A stretch of DNA of 64,000 bases, taken from the NCBI GenBank assembly GCA_039185015.1, contig JBCDAU010000011.1:85074-149073 (forward strand), given 5' to 3'. Shown here in pieces: positions 54,248 to 63,352 of this stretch (position 1 is the stretch's first letter; every line of letters begins with the position of its first letter). The notes below the pieces were generated by a model, which did no database searches, was not told where the DNA came from, and saw nothing but the letters and a program-made list of their open reading frames with translations. This DNA comes from JBCBSZ01 sp039185015. Its GTDB lineage: Bacteria > Actinomycetota > Acidimicrobiia > Acidimicrobiales > Poriferisodalaceae. The position numbers and the translations under genes are program-made.

Positions 54248-55369
54248 GTGAGCGACCTCGTGATCCGCGACGGGAAGGTGCTCACGCCGGACGGATGGCG
54301 GCGCGAGGACCTCGCCATCGTCGACGGATCGATCGCCGCGACCGCCCCACCGGGTGCTGCCGTGTTCGATGCGAGCGGGCTGCTCGTCGCCCCTGGGCTG
54401 ATCGATCTGCAGGTCAACGGTGGATGGGGCCTCGACATCACCTCCGATGGTCCGTCGATGTGGTCGCTGGGTGATCGTCTCGCCGAGCACGGGGTCACCG
54501 CCTACCTCCCGACGGTCGTCACCTCTCCGCCGTCGTCGGTGGTCGCATCGCTGGACGCGCTGCACCGCCGGCCCACCGAACATCGGGGCGCCGAACCGCT
54601 GGGCCTCCACCTCGAGGGACCGATGATCGCCGTCGAGAAGCGCGGCGCACATCGGTCCGAGCACATCCGACCGCCCTCGCTCGACCTGATCGACGGGTGG
54701 TCACGTGCCGGAGGCGTGACCATGGTGACGCTCGCCCCCGAGCTCGACGGCGCGCGGGTGGTGATCGGGGAGCTCGTCTCGCGCGGCATCGTCGTCGCGG
54801 CGGGCCACACGCAGGCCGATGCCGAGCAGGCCGCGGTCGGGTTCGACACCGGCGTCACGCACGTGACCCACCTCTTCAACGCCATGCCGTCCTTCGGCCA
54901 CCGGGCGCCGGGCCTCGGCGGTGCAGCGCTGGCACGTCAGCACGTCACCGCCGGGCTGATCGTCGACGGTCACCACGTCCATCCCGATGCCGTCGCCACC
55001 GCGTGGCACGCCAAGGGGCCCGGCGGCATCGTCCTCGTGTCGGACAGCGTCGCCGCGCTCGGGCTCGACCATGGCGAGGAGCGCCTGGGGGACCGACCCG
55101 TCGTGGTCCGTGAGGGCGCCGTGCGCACCCCCGACGGCACCCTTGCCGGCAGCGCCATCACCTTGATCGAGGGCGTACGGAACCTGATCCGCCTCACCGG
55201 ATGCCGGGTGGAGGACGCCCTCCGGGCCGCCTCGTCCACACCGGCCGGAGTGATCGGGGCAACCGACCGGGGCCGCCTCTCCCCGGGCACCCGGGGCGAT
55301 GTCGTCGTCCTGACCGAGGCGCTCGACGTCGTCGCCACCGTGGTCGGAGGTCGGCTCCTGCGTCCCTAG
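54248..55369 (+). CDS. nagA: N-acetylglucosamine-6-phosphate deacetylase
   Basis: A 373-residue amidohydrolase-fold enzyme that removes acetate from N-acetylglucosamine 6-phosphate. Marks: VAPGLIDLQVNGGWGLDIT, HLEGPMI (metal Glu), GHTQADAEQAAVGFDTGVTHVTHLFNAMPSFGHRAPG (metal His residues), DGHHVHPDAV and VSDSVAALG (catalytic Asp). A nagB or PTS gene is not nearby. GTG 54248 follows GGAGCGG. It is closely followed by the rhomboid gene. Confidence 0.93.
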   Translation: MSDLVIRDGKVLTPDGWRREDLAIVDGSIAATAPPGAAVFDASGLLVAPGLIDLQVNGGWGLDITSDGPSMWSLGDRLAEHGVTAYLPTVVTSPPSSVVASLDALHRRPTEHRGAEPLGLHLEGPMIAVEKRGAHRSEHIRPPSLDLIDGWSRAGGVTMVTLAPELDGARVVIGELVSRGIVVAAGHTQADAEQAAVGFDTGVTHVTHLFNAMPSFGHRAPGLGGAALARQHVTAGLIVDGHHVHPDAVATAWHAKGPGGIVLVSDSVAALGLDHGEERLGDRPVVVREGAVRTPDGTLAGSAITLIEGVRNLIRLTGCRVEDALRAASSTPAGVIGATDRGRLSPGTRGDVVVLTEALDVVATVVGGRLLRP

Positions 55370-55379
55370 CCTGGAGAAC

Positions 55380-56033
55380 GTGGAACCGGTCGCCGCACCG
55401 AACCCGAGCTGGCGCAGCCGCGTTCTGCGCAACGGTTTCGCCCTGCTGCTGATCGCGCTGGCGGTGATGTGGTTCATCGAGGCGCTCGACACCTTCGTGC
55501 TCGACGATCGCCTGCAGCGAAACGGCATCCTGCCGCGCGAGCGGGACGGCATCGACGGAATCCTCTGGGCACCGTTCCTGCACGTGGACTTCGGTCACCT
55601 CTCGTCGAACTCGGTCCCGCTCATCGTTCTCGGCGGCCTGGTCGCTGCCCGTGGCCTCCGGTACTGGCTGATCGTGACGCTCGTCGCGATCTGCTTCGGC
55701 GGCGGGCTCACCTGGCTGCTCGCCGGGTCGGGCAACCACATCGGAGCGTCCGGCGTCGTCTTCGCCTACTTCGGCGCGGTGCTCTCCGCAGCCTGGTTCG
55801 AGCGACGACCACGGGCCCTCGCCGGCGCGCTGCTGGCGATCTTCCTCTACAGCAGCTTCATCGCCGGACTCGTCCCGCAGGAGCGCATCTCCTGGGAGGG
55901 CCACCTGTTCGGGATGATCGTCGGCGCCGTCGCCGCGAAGGTCATGGCCGAGCCGCGTCGTCCGAAGTACGTGGACGACCCCTCGAAGGTGCAACCCTGG
56001 GAGGCGGACGAACCCTGGCGCACCGACACCTGA
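55380..56033 (+). CDS. Rhomboid family intramembrane serine protease
   Basis: A 217-residue membrane protein with about six hydrophobic segments. The catalytic Ser is in NHIGASGVVFAYFG (GASG), the catalytic His in WEGHLFGMIVG, and FLHVDFGHLSSN is the usual HxxxxHLxxN segment. It cleaves transmembrane substrates inside the bilayer. GTG 55380 lies 10 bases after nagA. The C-terminal tail (about 30 residues) is charged and cytoplasmic. Confidence 0.93.
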   Translation: MEPVAAPNPSWRSRVLRNGFALLLIALAVMWFIEALDTFVLDDRLQRNGILPRERDGIDGILWAPFLHVDFGHLSSNSVPLIVLGGLVAARGLRYWLIVTLVAICFGGGLTWLLAGSGNHIGASGVVFAYFGAVLSAAWFERRPRALAGALLAIFLYSSFIAGLVPQERISWEGHLFGMIVGAVAAKVMAEPRRPKYVDDPSKVQPWEADEPWRTDT

Positions 56034-56061
56034 GCCCGGGTCCTCGCGAACGGAGCCAGGT

Positions 56062-56949
56062 ATGAGTCGAGCACGTCAGGTCGCGATCTTCGGGATCGTC
56101 GCCTCGATCGCCGTCGGGATCGCCATCGCCGCAGCAGGCAGCGATGGCAGCGTCGAGGCCGGCTCGACGCCGGTGTTCCTGATCGCAGCAGCGTTGTCGT
56201 TCGCGATCAACTGGGTCGTCTTCGTTCCGTCGTTCGCCGCCCGGACCGAGAAGTACTACGACCTCACCGGCAGCGTCACGTACATCAGCATCACGATCGT
56301 CGCGCTGGTGCTGTCGGACGACCTCGACGCGCGGGCGTGGATCGCTGGAGCACTGGTCGTGGTCTGGGCCGGCCGCCTCGGCTCGTTCCTCTTCCTCCGC
56401 ATCCGGAAGGACGGTCGGGACGGCCGCTTCGACGCGATCAAGCAGGACTTCCTCCGCTTCCTGATGGCGTGGACGTTGCAAGGCCTGTGGGTGCTGCTCA
56501 CCCTCGCCTGCGCGCTCGCCGTCATCACCGCCGAGAACCGCGCCGACACCGACGTCTTCCTGGTCCTCGGCTTGGCGGTGTGGATCGCAGGGTTCGCCAT
56601 CGAGGTCACCGCCGACAACCAGAAGAGCGCCTTCCGGGCCGACCCGGCCAACGAGGGCAGGTTCATCGACGTGGGTCTGTGGTCCTGGTCCCGGCACCCG
56701 AACTACTTCGGCGAGATCACCCTCTGGATCGGCATGGCCATCCTCGCTCTGCCGGTGCTCGAGGGCTGGCGGTGGGTCGTGCTCATCTCGCCGCTGTTCG
56801 TCATCCTGCTGCTCACTCGCATCAGCGGCGTGCCGCTGCTCACCCGGCGGGCGAAGAAGAAGTGGGGCGATGACCCGGACTTCCAGGAGTACTTCCGGTC
56901 GACGCCGATGCTCATCCCCCGGCCGCCGCGTCGCCGGACGAGCGCCTGA
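56062..56949 (+). CDS. DUF1295 (steroid 5-alpha-reductase-like) membrane protein
   Basis: A 295-residue protein with about eight hydrophobic segments. The C-terminal pattern FIDVGLWSWSRHPNYFGEITLWIGMAI, then GVPLLTRRAKKKWGDDPDFQEY, matches DUF1295, which resembles steroid 5-alpha-reductases and isoprenylcysteine methyltransferase-like folds. The substrate is unknown. ATG 56062, 28 bases after the rhomboid gene, is preceded by GGAGCCAGGT. Confidence 0.92.
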   Translation: MSRARQVAIFGIVASIAVGIAIAAAGSDGSVEAGSTPVFLIAAALSFAINWVVFVPSFAARTEKYYDLTGSVTYISITIVALVLSDDLDARAWIAGALVVVWAGRLGSFLFLRIRKDGRDGRFDAIKQDFLRFLMAWTLQGLWVLLTLACALAVITAENRADTDVFLVLGLAVWIAGFAIEVTADNQKSAFRADPANEGRFIDVGLWSWSRHPNYFGEITLWIGMAILALPVLEGWRWVVLISPLFVILLLTRISGVPLLTRRAKKKWGDDPDFQEYFRSTPMLIPRPPRRRTSA

Positions 56950-57004
56950 CGTTGGCTCGTTCACGGGTCGGCTGAGTACCGTCGACCGCCGAGAGGGGGT
57001 GCTC

Positions 57005-58483
57005 ATGGAGCACGTTGACGTCCTGGTCGTGGGTGCGGGGATCTCGGGGATCGGCGCTGCCTACCACCTGCAGCAACGGTGTCCGGATCGCAGCTTCGTG
57101 ATCCTCGAGGGCCGGGAGGACATCGGCGGCACGTGGGACCTGTTCCGTTACCCAGGCGTGCGCTCCGACAGCGACATGCACACCCTCGGCTACTCGTTCA
57201 AGCCGTGGACCCACGAGAAGGCCATCGCTGACGGCCCCTCGATCCTCGAGTACCTGCGGGAGACCGTCGCCGAGCACGACATCGAGCGACACATCCGCTT
57301 CCACCACCTCGTACGCCGAGCGGAGTGGTCCACCGAGGACGCACGCTGGACCGTCCACGTCGAACGGGCCGACACCGGTGAGCAGACCCAGATCTCGTGC
57401 GGGTTCCTGTTCATGTGCTCCGGCTACTACTCGTACAAGGGCGGGTACACGCCCGAGTTCGCCGGCCGTGACGACTTCGGCGGCACGATCGTCCATCCGC
57501 AGCAGTGGCCGGCCGACCTCGACCACAGCGGCAAGAAGGTCGTCGTGATCGGCTCCGGCGCGACCGCGATGACCATCGTCCCGGCGATGGCCGGCGAGGC
57601 CGAGCACGTCACCATGCTCCAGCGCACGCCGACCTGGGTGGTGGCGCGGCCCGACGTCGACCCGATCAACAAGGCGCTGAGGAAGGTGCTCCCCGACCGG
57701 ATCGCCTACGGCGCGACCCGCCGCAAGAACATCACGCTCGGGCAGCTCTTCTACCGGAAGACCAGGACCGCACCCGAGAAGGTCCGGAACCAGCTCCTCG
57801 GCCTGATCCGCAAGGAGCTCCCCGAGGACGTCGTCGACGAGCACTTCACCCCGACCTACGACCCGTGGGACCAGCGGCTGTGCCTGCTGCCGAACGGCGA
57901 CCTGTTCGACGCCCTCAACGACGGCACCGCGTCCGTGGTGACGGCCGAGATCGACCGGTTCACCGAGCGCGGCATCCGACTGACCGACGGCCAGGAGCTC
58001 GACGCCGACATCATCGTCACCGCCACCGGGCTCAACCTCGTCACGCTGGGCGACATGGACTTCGTGGTCGACGGCGAGCAGGTCGACTTCTCCCGCACCT
58101 GGACCTACAAGGGGCTGTCGTACTCCGACGTGCCGAACCTCGTGTCCACATTCGGTTACATCAACGCCTCCTGGACCCTGCGCGCCGATCTCACGTCGGA
58201 CTTCGTGTGTCGCCTGCTCGACCACATGGCCGAGACCGGAACCGACCAGTGCACGCCGCGCGTTCGCCCAAGCGATGCCGACATGGCCGAGCGGCCGTTC
58301 ATCGACGACTTCGCTCCCGGCTACATGCAGCGGATGATGCCGAGCCTGCCCCGTCAGGGTGACCGGGCGCCGTGGTTGAACCCGCAGACCTGGGGCGGGG
58401 ATCAGAAGCTGATCGTCAAGCAGGACGTCGACGACGGGGTGATGCGCTTCACGCGGGCCCCGGTGCCAGCGGCCCGCACCTGA
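57005..58483 (+). CDS. Flavin-containing monooxygenase, Baeyer-Villiger type
   Basis: A 492-residue class B flavoprotein. FAD motif VLVVGAGISGIGAAY at the N-terminus, NADPH motif VVVIGSGATAMTI, and the Baeyer-Villiger fingerprint FGGTIVHPQQW (FxGxxxHxxxW) between them. LFRYPGVRSDSDMHTLGYSFKPW is typical. It would insert oxygen into cyclic or linear ketones using NADPH and O2. GAGAGGGGG precedes ATG 57005. Confidence 0.93.
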   Translation: MEHVDVLVVGAGISGIGAAYHLQQRCPDRSFVILEGREDIGGTWDLFRYPGVRSDSDMHTLGYSFKPWTHEKAIADGPSILEYLRETVAEHDIERHIRFHHLVRRAEWSTEDARWTVHVERADTGEQTQISCGFLFMCSGYYSYKGGYTPEFAGRDDFGGTIVHPQQWPADLDHSGKKVVVIGSGATAMTIVPAMAGEAEHVTMLQRTPTWVVARPDVDPINKALRKVLPDRIAYGATRRKNITLGQLFYRKTRTAPEKVRNQLLGLIRKELPEDVVDEHFTPTYDPWDQRLCLLPNGDLFDALNDGTASVVTAEIDRFTERGIRLTDGQELDADIIVTATGLNLVTLGDMDFVVDGEQVDFSRTWTYKGLSYSDVPNLVSTFGYINASWTLRADLTSDFVCRLLDHMAETGTDQCTPRVRPSDADMAERPFIDDFAPGYMQRMMPSLPRQGDRAPWLNPQTWGGDQKLIVKQDVDDGVMRFTRAPVPAART

Positions 58484-58519
58484 ACCGCTCCCGCGGCTGG
58501 CGGTCCGCGCGGGTCGCAG

Positions 58520-61249
58520 GTGACACTCGCGAGCCATGTCGACGCGCGGTCCACGACGCCGATCTTGAGGAGCGACACTCCGCCGATCATCGGCCGTGAC
58601 GCCGAACGCGCCCGGCTGCGGTCCTGGCTCGACGCCGATGGGACCCTGCTCGTCGTCGGTGCGGCCGGGAGCGGCAAGACCACCCTCGCCGACGAGCTGT
58701 TGGCTCAGGTGCCGCCTCGCTCGGCGGTCCGGCTCCAGGGCCGACCCGATGCCGTCGGCGCCCCCTTCGTCGCGCTCCTCGACGCACTCGACATCACCGC
58801 CGAGGACGTGCTGTCGGCCCACGAGGCATCACCGACAGCAGCCCTGCCGGATACGCGGTACCGCGTCCACGAGCGCGTCCTCGACCGCCTGAGCGAACGG
58901 GCGGCCGCTCATCCGGTGAGCATCGTCGTCGACGACGCCCAGTGGCTCGACACCGCATCGATGGGTGTGTTGGCGGCGGCAGGTCGACTCGACGCCGGCC
59001 ACCCGATCCGTCTCGCGCTGTTCGCCCGGCCACCGGTCGACGAGGTCATCGAGCCGTTCGATCGCGTCGAGATGATGCGGCTCCCACCGTGGAGCGACGA
59101 GCACGTGCGGCTCGCCGCGCGGGCGATGCTCGGTGCTCCACCGGACGAGACGCTGCTGGCCGCCCTGCGGTCTGGGGACCCCAGCCCGTTCTCGGTGATC
59201 ACCCTCGCCGAGTCGCTCCGACGCACGGGCGCGGTCCAGGTGGTCGATGGCCGAGCGGCGCTCACCGACGCTGCGACCACGATCGGCGACCCGATCGACA
59301 TGCTCGTCGGGAGCCTCGAGCACCAGGCGGCCGACGCACTGCGGTGCGCCGCCCTGCTCGGTGCCACGTTCTCCCCCACCGAGGCGTCCGAGCTCGCAGG
59401 CTCCGATCCCGCAGCCGGGGCCGATGCGTTCGACGCGCTGGTGCGGGCCGGGCTGCTCGTCGAGGACGGCGACCGGCTCCGGTTCCGACACGATCTCGTC
59501 CGCGAGCGTGCCCTGGCCACGATCGATCCCGCGGAGAGGCGCAAGCTCCACGCACGACTCGCCGACCGCGCCGAGGCGAGCGCCGGCGAGCTACACGCGC
59601 ATCTCACGGGCGCAGGCCACGATCCGGCGCTGGTCGGCCAGCTGACCCGGGCCGCGCGCTCGCTGATCGACACCGATCCTGCGGCCGCGTTCGATCTCTT
59701 CCAGCGGGCGCTCGACGTCTCACCGATGTCGGACGACGGGCTGGTGGCCAATGCCGCTCGGGCGCTGGTCTGGAGCAACCGGGCAGCCGAGGCGCTCGTG
59801 CTCCTCGACGATCACGGCGACACCGCCGCCACGCTCACCGTGCGAGCGCAGGCGGTGGCCGCTGAGGGCCGGCTCCACGACGCCGCCCTCGCCTTCGAGG
59901 CGGCAGCCGACGTCGCCGGTGGTGCGCACGGCCAGCAACTCCGAGCCGAGGGGCAGCTCCTGCGGGCGCTGTCGTTCGACCATCCCGGTGCGCTGTCGGG
60001 AGCCGACGAGCTCCTCGCCGACCCCGATCTCGACGACCTCGCGGCCGTGCACGCCCACTGCGCCGCCGCATGGGCAGCGAAGAACGAGGGTCGCATCGAC
60101 GAGTCCATCGCCGCGGCGGAGCGGGCCGTCGACCGCGCCGGCGACGACCCCGCCCTGCTGTGGCGGAACCCGTTGATGTTCCTCGCCGACACGCACCTGG
60201 CCGCCGACCGCTACGACGACTTCGAGCGGGTGGCTCGGCGGGCGCGCCGGGTGGCGATCGACCACGGCGACATCTGGCAGGTGCCGGCGTTGTCGTCGAT
60301 GTGGGCCGGCGCCCACCTCCGAACCGGGGCCTGGGACAAGGCCACCGCCGAGGCCGAGGCCGGCTCGGGATGGGCCAGGGAGACGGGCAACCACCTCGCC
60401 CTCCCCTGGCTCCTCGGTCTGCGGAGCATCATCGCCACGTGGCGGGGTGAGGACGAGGAGGCTGCCACGCTCCTCGCCGAGGCCGAGCGGGAGCTCGGTG
60501 GAGAGGTCCGCTCCGGAGCCGAGGCCGTGCTCTGGGCGACCGCCGTCGTCACCGCTGCCGGCGGCGACGTCAGCACCTCGGTCGAGCTGCACCGCGCGAT
60601 GTGGCACCTGATCGGCGACCTCGGTGCCGTCGTGCGCCGACCGCTCGTCGCTGCGGACGTCACCCGAGCGGCGATCGCAGCCGGCGACGACGAGCTCGCA
60701 GGCGATGTCGTCGACCAGCTCGCCCGCCTGGAGGCGGACGTGCCCGGCGCCGGTCGCATCCGGTCACTCGCTCCGGTCCGCACCTGGACGGCCGGTCTGC
60801 TGGACCGTGACCCTGGGTTGGTCCGCAGTGCCGCCCGCGAGCTCGGGCGCGTCGGTCTGCGCGTGGATCACGCCGTCGCCGGCATCGACGCCGTCGAGCT
60901 GCTCGTCGCGTCCGGTGATGTCGAGCGCGCCGAGCGCTCGACGGTCGCCGTCGCCACGCAGCTCGACGAGCTCGGCGCCGCGGGCTTGCGACGACGCCTC
61001 GACGGCCTGGTCGGCACACCCGTACCGGGCCGTCCCAGCTCCGGTGGTCGGGCGCAGCTCAGCGAGCAGCTCAGTCCGGCCGAGCTCCGGGTGGCCGAGC
61101 TCGTTGCCACTGGGGCGAGCAACCCGCAGGTCGCCGAGGAGCTGTTCATCTCCCGCCGGACCGTCGAGAGCCACCTCTCCCACATCTACGTGAAGCTCGG
61201 GCTCTCGTCGCGGGTGGAGCTGGCGCTGCGGGTGCAGGCCCTCGACTGA
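58520..61249 (+). CDS. LuxR family transcriptional regulator with AAA ATPase domain (LAL/MalT-like)
   Basis: A 909-residue regulator. Near the N-terminus PIIGRDAERARLRSWL and LLVVGAAGSGKTTLADELL form a Walker A, and SIVVDDAQWLD is Walker B. A long middle of helical repeats (TPR-like, Ala/Glu-rich) follows. The C-terminal ~65 residues are a GerE/LuxR helix-turn-helix: LSPAELRVAELVATGASNPQVAEELFISRRTVESHLSHIYVKLGLSSRVEL. LAL regulators sense small molecules and often control catabolic or secondary-metabolite genes; the adjacent monooxygenase is a candidate target. GTG 58520. Confidence 0.92.
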   Translation: MTLASHVDARSTTPILRSDTPPIIGRDAERARLRSWLDADGTLLVVGAAGSGKTTLADELLAQVPPRSAVRLQGRPDAVGAPFVALLDALDITAEDVLSAHEASPTAALPDTRYRVHERVLDRLSERAAAHPVSIVVDDAQWLDTASMGVLAAAGRLDAGHPIRLALFARPPVDEVIEPFDRVEMMRLPPWSDEHVRLAARAMLGAPPDETLLAALRSGDPSPFSVITLAESLRRTGAVQVVDGRAALTDAATTIGDPIDMLVGSLEHQAADALRCAALLGATFSPTEASELAGSDPAAGADAFDALVRAGLLVEDGDRLRFRHDLVRERALATIDPAERRKLHARLADRAEASAGELHAHLTGAGHDPALVGQLTRAARSLIDTDPAAAFDLFQRALDVSPMSDDGLVANAARALVWSNRAAEALVLLDDHGDTAATLTVRAQAVAAEGRLHDAALAFEAAADVAGGAHGQQLRAEGQLLRALSFDHPGALSGADELLADPDLDDLAAVHAHCAAAWAAKNEGRIDESIAAAERAVDRAGDDPALLWRNPLMFLADTHLAADRYDDFERVARRARRVAIDHGDIWQVPALSSMWAGAHLRTGAWDKATAEAEAGSGWARETGNHLALPWLLGLRSIIATWRGEDEEAATLLAEAERELGGEVRSGAEAVLWATAVVTAAGGDVSTSVELHRAMWHLIGDLGAVVRRPLVAADVTRAAIAAGDDELAGDVVDQLARLEADVPGAGRIRSLAPVRTWTAGLLDRDPGLVRSAARELGRVGLRVDHAVAGIDAVELLVASGDVERAERSTVAVATQLDELGAAGLRRRLDGLVGTPVPGRPSSGGRAQLSEQLSPAELRVAELVATGASNPQVAEELFISRRTVESHLSHIYVKLGLSSRVELALRVQALD

Positions 61250-61257
61250 CGCCGGCC

Positions 61258-63240
61258 TCAGTCGAGGGCCTCGATCTCGGCGGCGGGCTCGACGACCACG
61301 TCCTCGACGCCGAAGCGGGCGCCGTCGATGTCGCCGGCGAGCTCGGCACGACCGGCCATCTCGGCCTCGGCGACCCCGGTCGTGAGCATCGCTCCCTCCG
61401 GATCGGTCGGGTCGTCGGGATCACCCTCGTTGCCGAGGCGGTCGCCTCCTGGGACCCCGGGTCCTCCGGGGGTGCCGCCGGTCGGGTCGTCGGGCACCGT
61501 CGGCAGCCGAGGCCCGGTCGTGCCGGTGTCATCGTCGACCGGGTCGACCACGCCGCCTCCCTGCAGCTTCAGCTCGACGACCTCGCCGTTCGACTCCTCG
61601 GCGTCGATGTCGAGCGGATCCGTGTCGCCACCGTCGGCCTTCATGGCCATGCCGTCGATGACGTCCGCCATCATCGCCTCGCCGACCGGGGTGTCGAGGA
61701 AGTCGGGATCGTCGAGCCCGCTCGGGTCGTCCTCGGGTGCGCCCGCGGTGCCGGAGCGGTCCTCGATGGCATCGATCTGGGCCTGCCGCTGCGCCTCACC
61801 GAACGGAGACTCGTCGAACCGGGCCTGGTCGGCCGGGTCGATCGGCACGTCACCATCGGGGTGCGGCGTCCCGGCGCTCGACTCGCTGTCGCCCGACTCG
61901 TCGTCCTCGCCCTGCTCGTCCTCCCCCTCGGCCGCCGCTGCGTCGTCGGCCGTGCCCTCGTCGTCCTCCTCGTCGTCGTCGTCGGAGCCGGAGTCGTCTT
62001 CGCTCGACTGACCGTCCTCTGCTTCGGACGACTCGACGTCGCTCGGCACCTCTGACTGATCGTCCATCGACGGCCGCTCGACCGTTGCGCCACCGCCGAC
62101 GTCGCGGTCCCAGATGGCGTTCAGCTCGTCGATCAACACGGGGTCCTCGACCTTCACTCCCCATGGAGTGACCCAAGTTCCGTCCGAACGCGGCTCGTAG
62201 TACGCGCCGTTGTCGAGGTACACGACGTCGCCGTAGCCGACGTAGCCGGTCAGCGTGGCATCGTCGTCCAAGTCCGTCGAATCGCCAGAGCGGTCGCGGT
62301 CTTCGTAGAGATCGTTCCCGTAGTCGTACCCGGGGTCTCTGGTGTCTTGCTGAGTACCGGCCTCGGGGTCGTGATCATCGCCCGGCACGACTGCCCCGGC
62401 TGCCGCGGAGTCCGCGCCGCCGGAGGTGTCCGACTGCGCGTCCGCCTCCGCCTGCTGGTTCTTCGCCTCCTCGTCGAGCAGGGCGCGGAGCTCGGCATCG
62501 GTGAGCGTCGAGGGGTTGATCACGTCGGTCCGATGCGCGACCTCGGCCTCCGCCTCGGCACGCCACGCCGCCTGCTCCTGGGCCTCGGCCCAGCGATCGT
62601 TGAGCTCGCCGAGCGACAGCCCATCGAGGTCCGCCCGATCGAAGCCGTACTCCTCGACGAGGTGGTTGATCGTCTCGCCCCGCTTCTGGGCGACGATCGT
62701 CTCCAGGTCGTGACCGCTCTTGGTCGCATTGAGGATGGTCTTCAGCCGCTCCTCCTCGACCAGTTCGACCAGCCGCTCGTCCGAGAGCTTCGAGGGGTCC
62801 TCGACGTCGAACCGGCGAGCGACCAGGTTCTCGGCCATCTCCCGCTCGTGCGCGTAGCCCGCCGCCATGACGTAGTTCGCCTGGGTGGCCAGGTCGACCG
62901 GCGAGTCCGGGTCCAGTCCCTCGGCGATCGCGAGCTCGTGGTCGATCCGCCCGACCAACAGCTCGTAGTTCGACATCTCGGCGGCCGGTTGGGTGTCGAG
63001 ACCAGACGGTCGGTCCTCGTTCGCCGGGTCGACCTCCGGGTGCTTCCGGATGTACAGCTCCTCCAGCTCGTCCCTCGAGAACAGGCCACCGGCGACGGCA
63101 GCGTCGGCCACCTCCTCGTCCGACATGTTGACCGTGTTCTCGGTCGTGCCCTCACGCTTGGCCAGCTCTTGGCGGAGCCGATCGATCGCCGCCTGATGCG
63201 CCGCCTCGACGATCTCCTCACGCCCGTAGTCCCGTGCCAC
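61258..63240 (-). CDS. Very acidic repeat-containing protein of unknown function
   Basis: A 660-residue protein with no recognised domain. The N-terminal ~280 residues are helical. They contain at least two matching units, FDVEDPSKLSDERLVELVEEE and TDVINPSTLTDAELRALLDEE, and two looser ones (LDGLSLGELNDRWAEA and VNMSDEEVADAAVAG). Then come a Gln/Asp/Gly-rich stretch, a small Tyr/Gly domain (TGYVGYGDVVYLDNGAYYEP), a run of Asp/Glu/Ser (SEDDSGSDDDDEEDDEG) and a Gly/Pro-rich tail. No signal peptide or membrane helix is seen. GTG 63240 has GAGGAGGGC upstream. It is divergent from an ABC ATPase. Confidence 0.8.
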   Translation of the reverse strand: MARDYGREEIVEAAHQAAIDRLRQELAKREGTTENTVNMSDEEVADAAVAGGLFSRDELEELYIRKHPEVDPANEDRPSGLDTQPAAEMSNYELLVGRIDHELAIAEGLDPDSPVDLATQANYVMAAGYAHEREMAENLVARRFDVEDPSKLSDERLVELVEEERLKTILNATKSGHDLETIVAQKRGETINHLVEEYGFDRADLDGLSLGELNDRWAEAQEQAAWRAEAEAEVAHRTDVINPSTLTDAELRALLDEEAKNQQAEADAQSDTSGGADSAAAGAVVPGDDHDPEAGTQQDTRDPGYDYGNDLYEDRDRSGDSTDLDDDATLTGYVGYGDVVYLDNGAYYEPRSDGTWVTPWGVKVEDPVLIDELNAIWDRDVGGGATVERPSMDDQSEVPSDVESSEAEDGQSSEDDSGSDDDDEEDDEGTADDAAAAEGEDEQGEDDESGDSESSAGTPHPDGDVPIDPADQARFDESPFGEAQRQAQIDAIEDRSGTAGAPEDDPSGLDDPDFLDTPVGEAMMADVIDGMAMKADGGDTDPLDIDAEESNGEVVELKLQGGGVVDPVDDDTGTTGPRLPTVPDDPTGGTPGGPGVPGGDRLGNEGDPDDPTDPEGAMLTTGVAEAEMAGRAELAGDIDGARFGVEDVVVEPAAEIEALD

Positions 63241-63352
63241 GATGCCCTCCTCGGCTCCTGGTCCGACGTTCGCATCGGTCCCGAAGCACCGCATCGGTGA
63301 GGTCACGGAATCCGGTCACGGAGGCGCGCACCCGCTGCGTAGGGTCGCGGGC

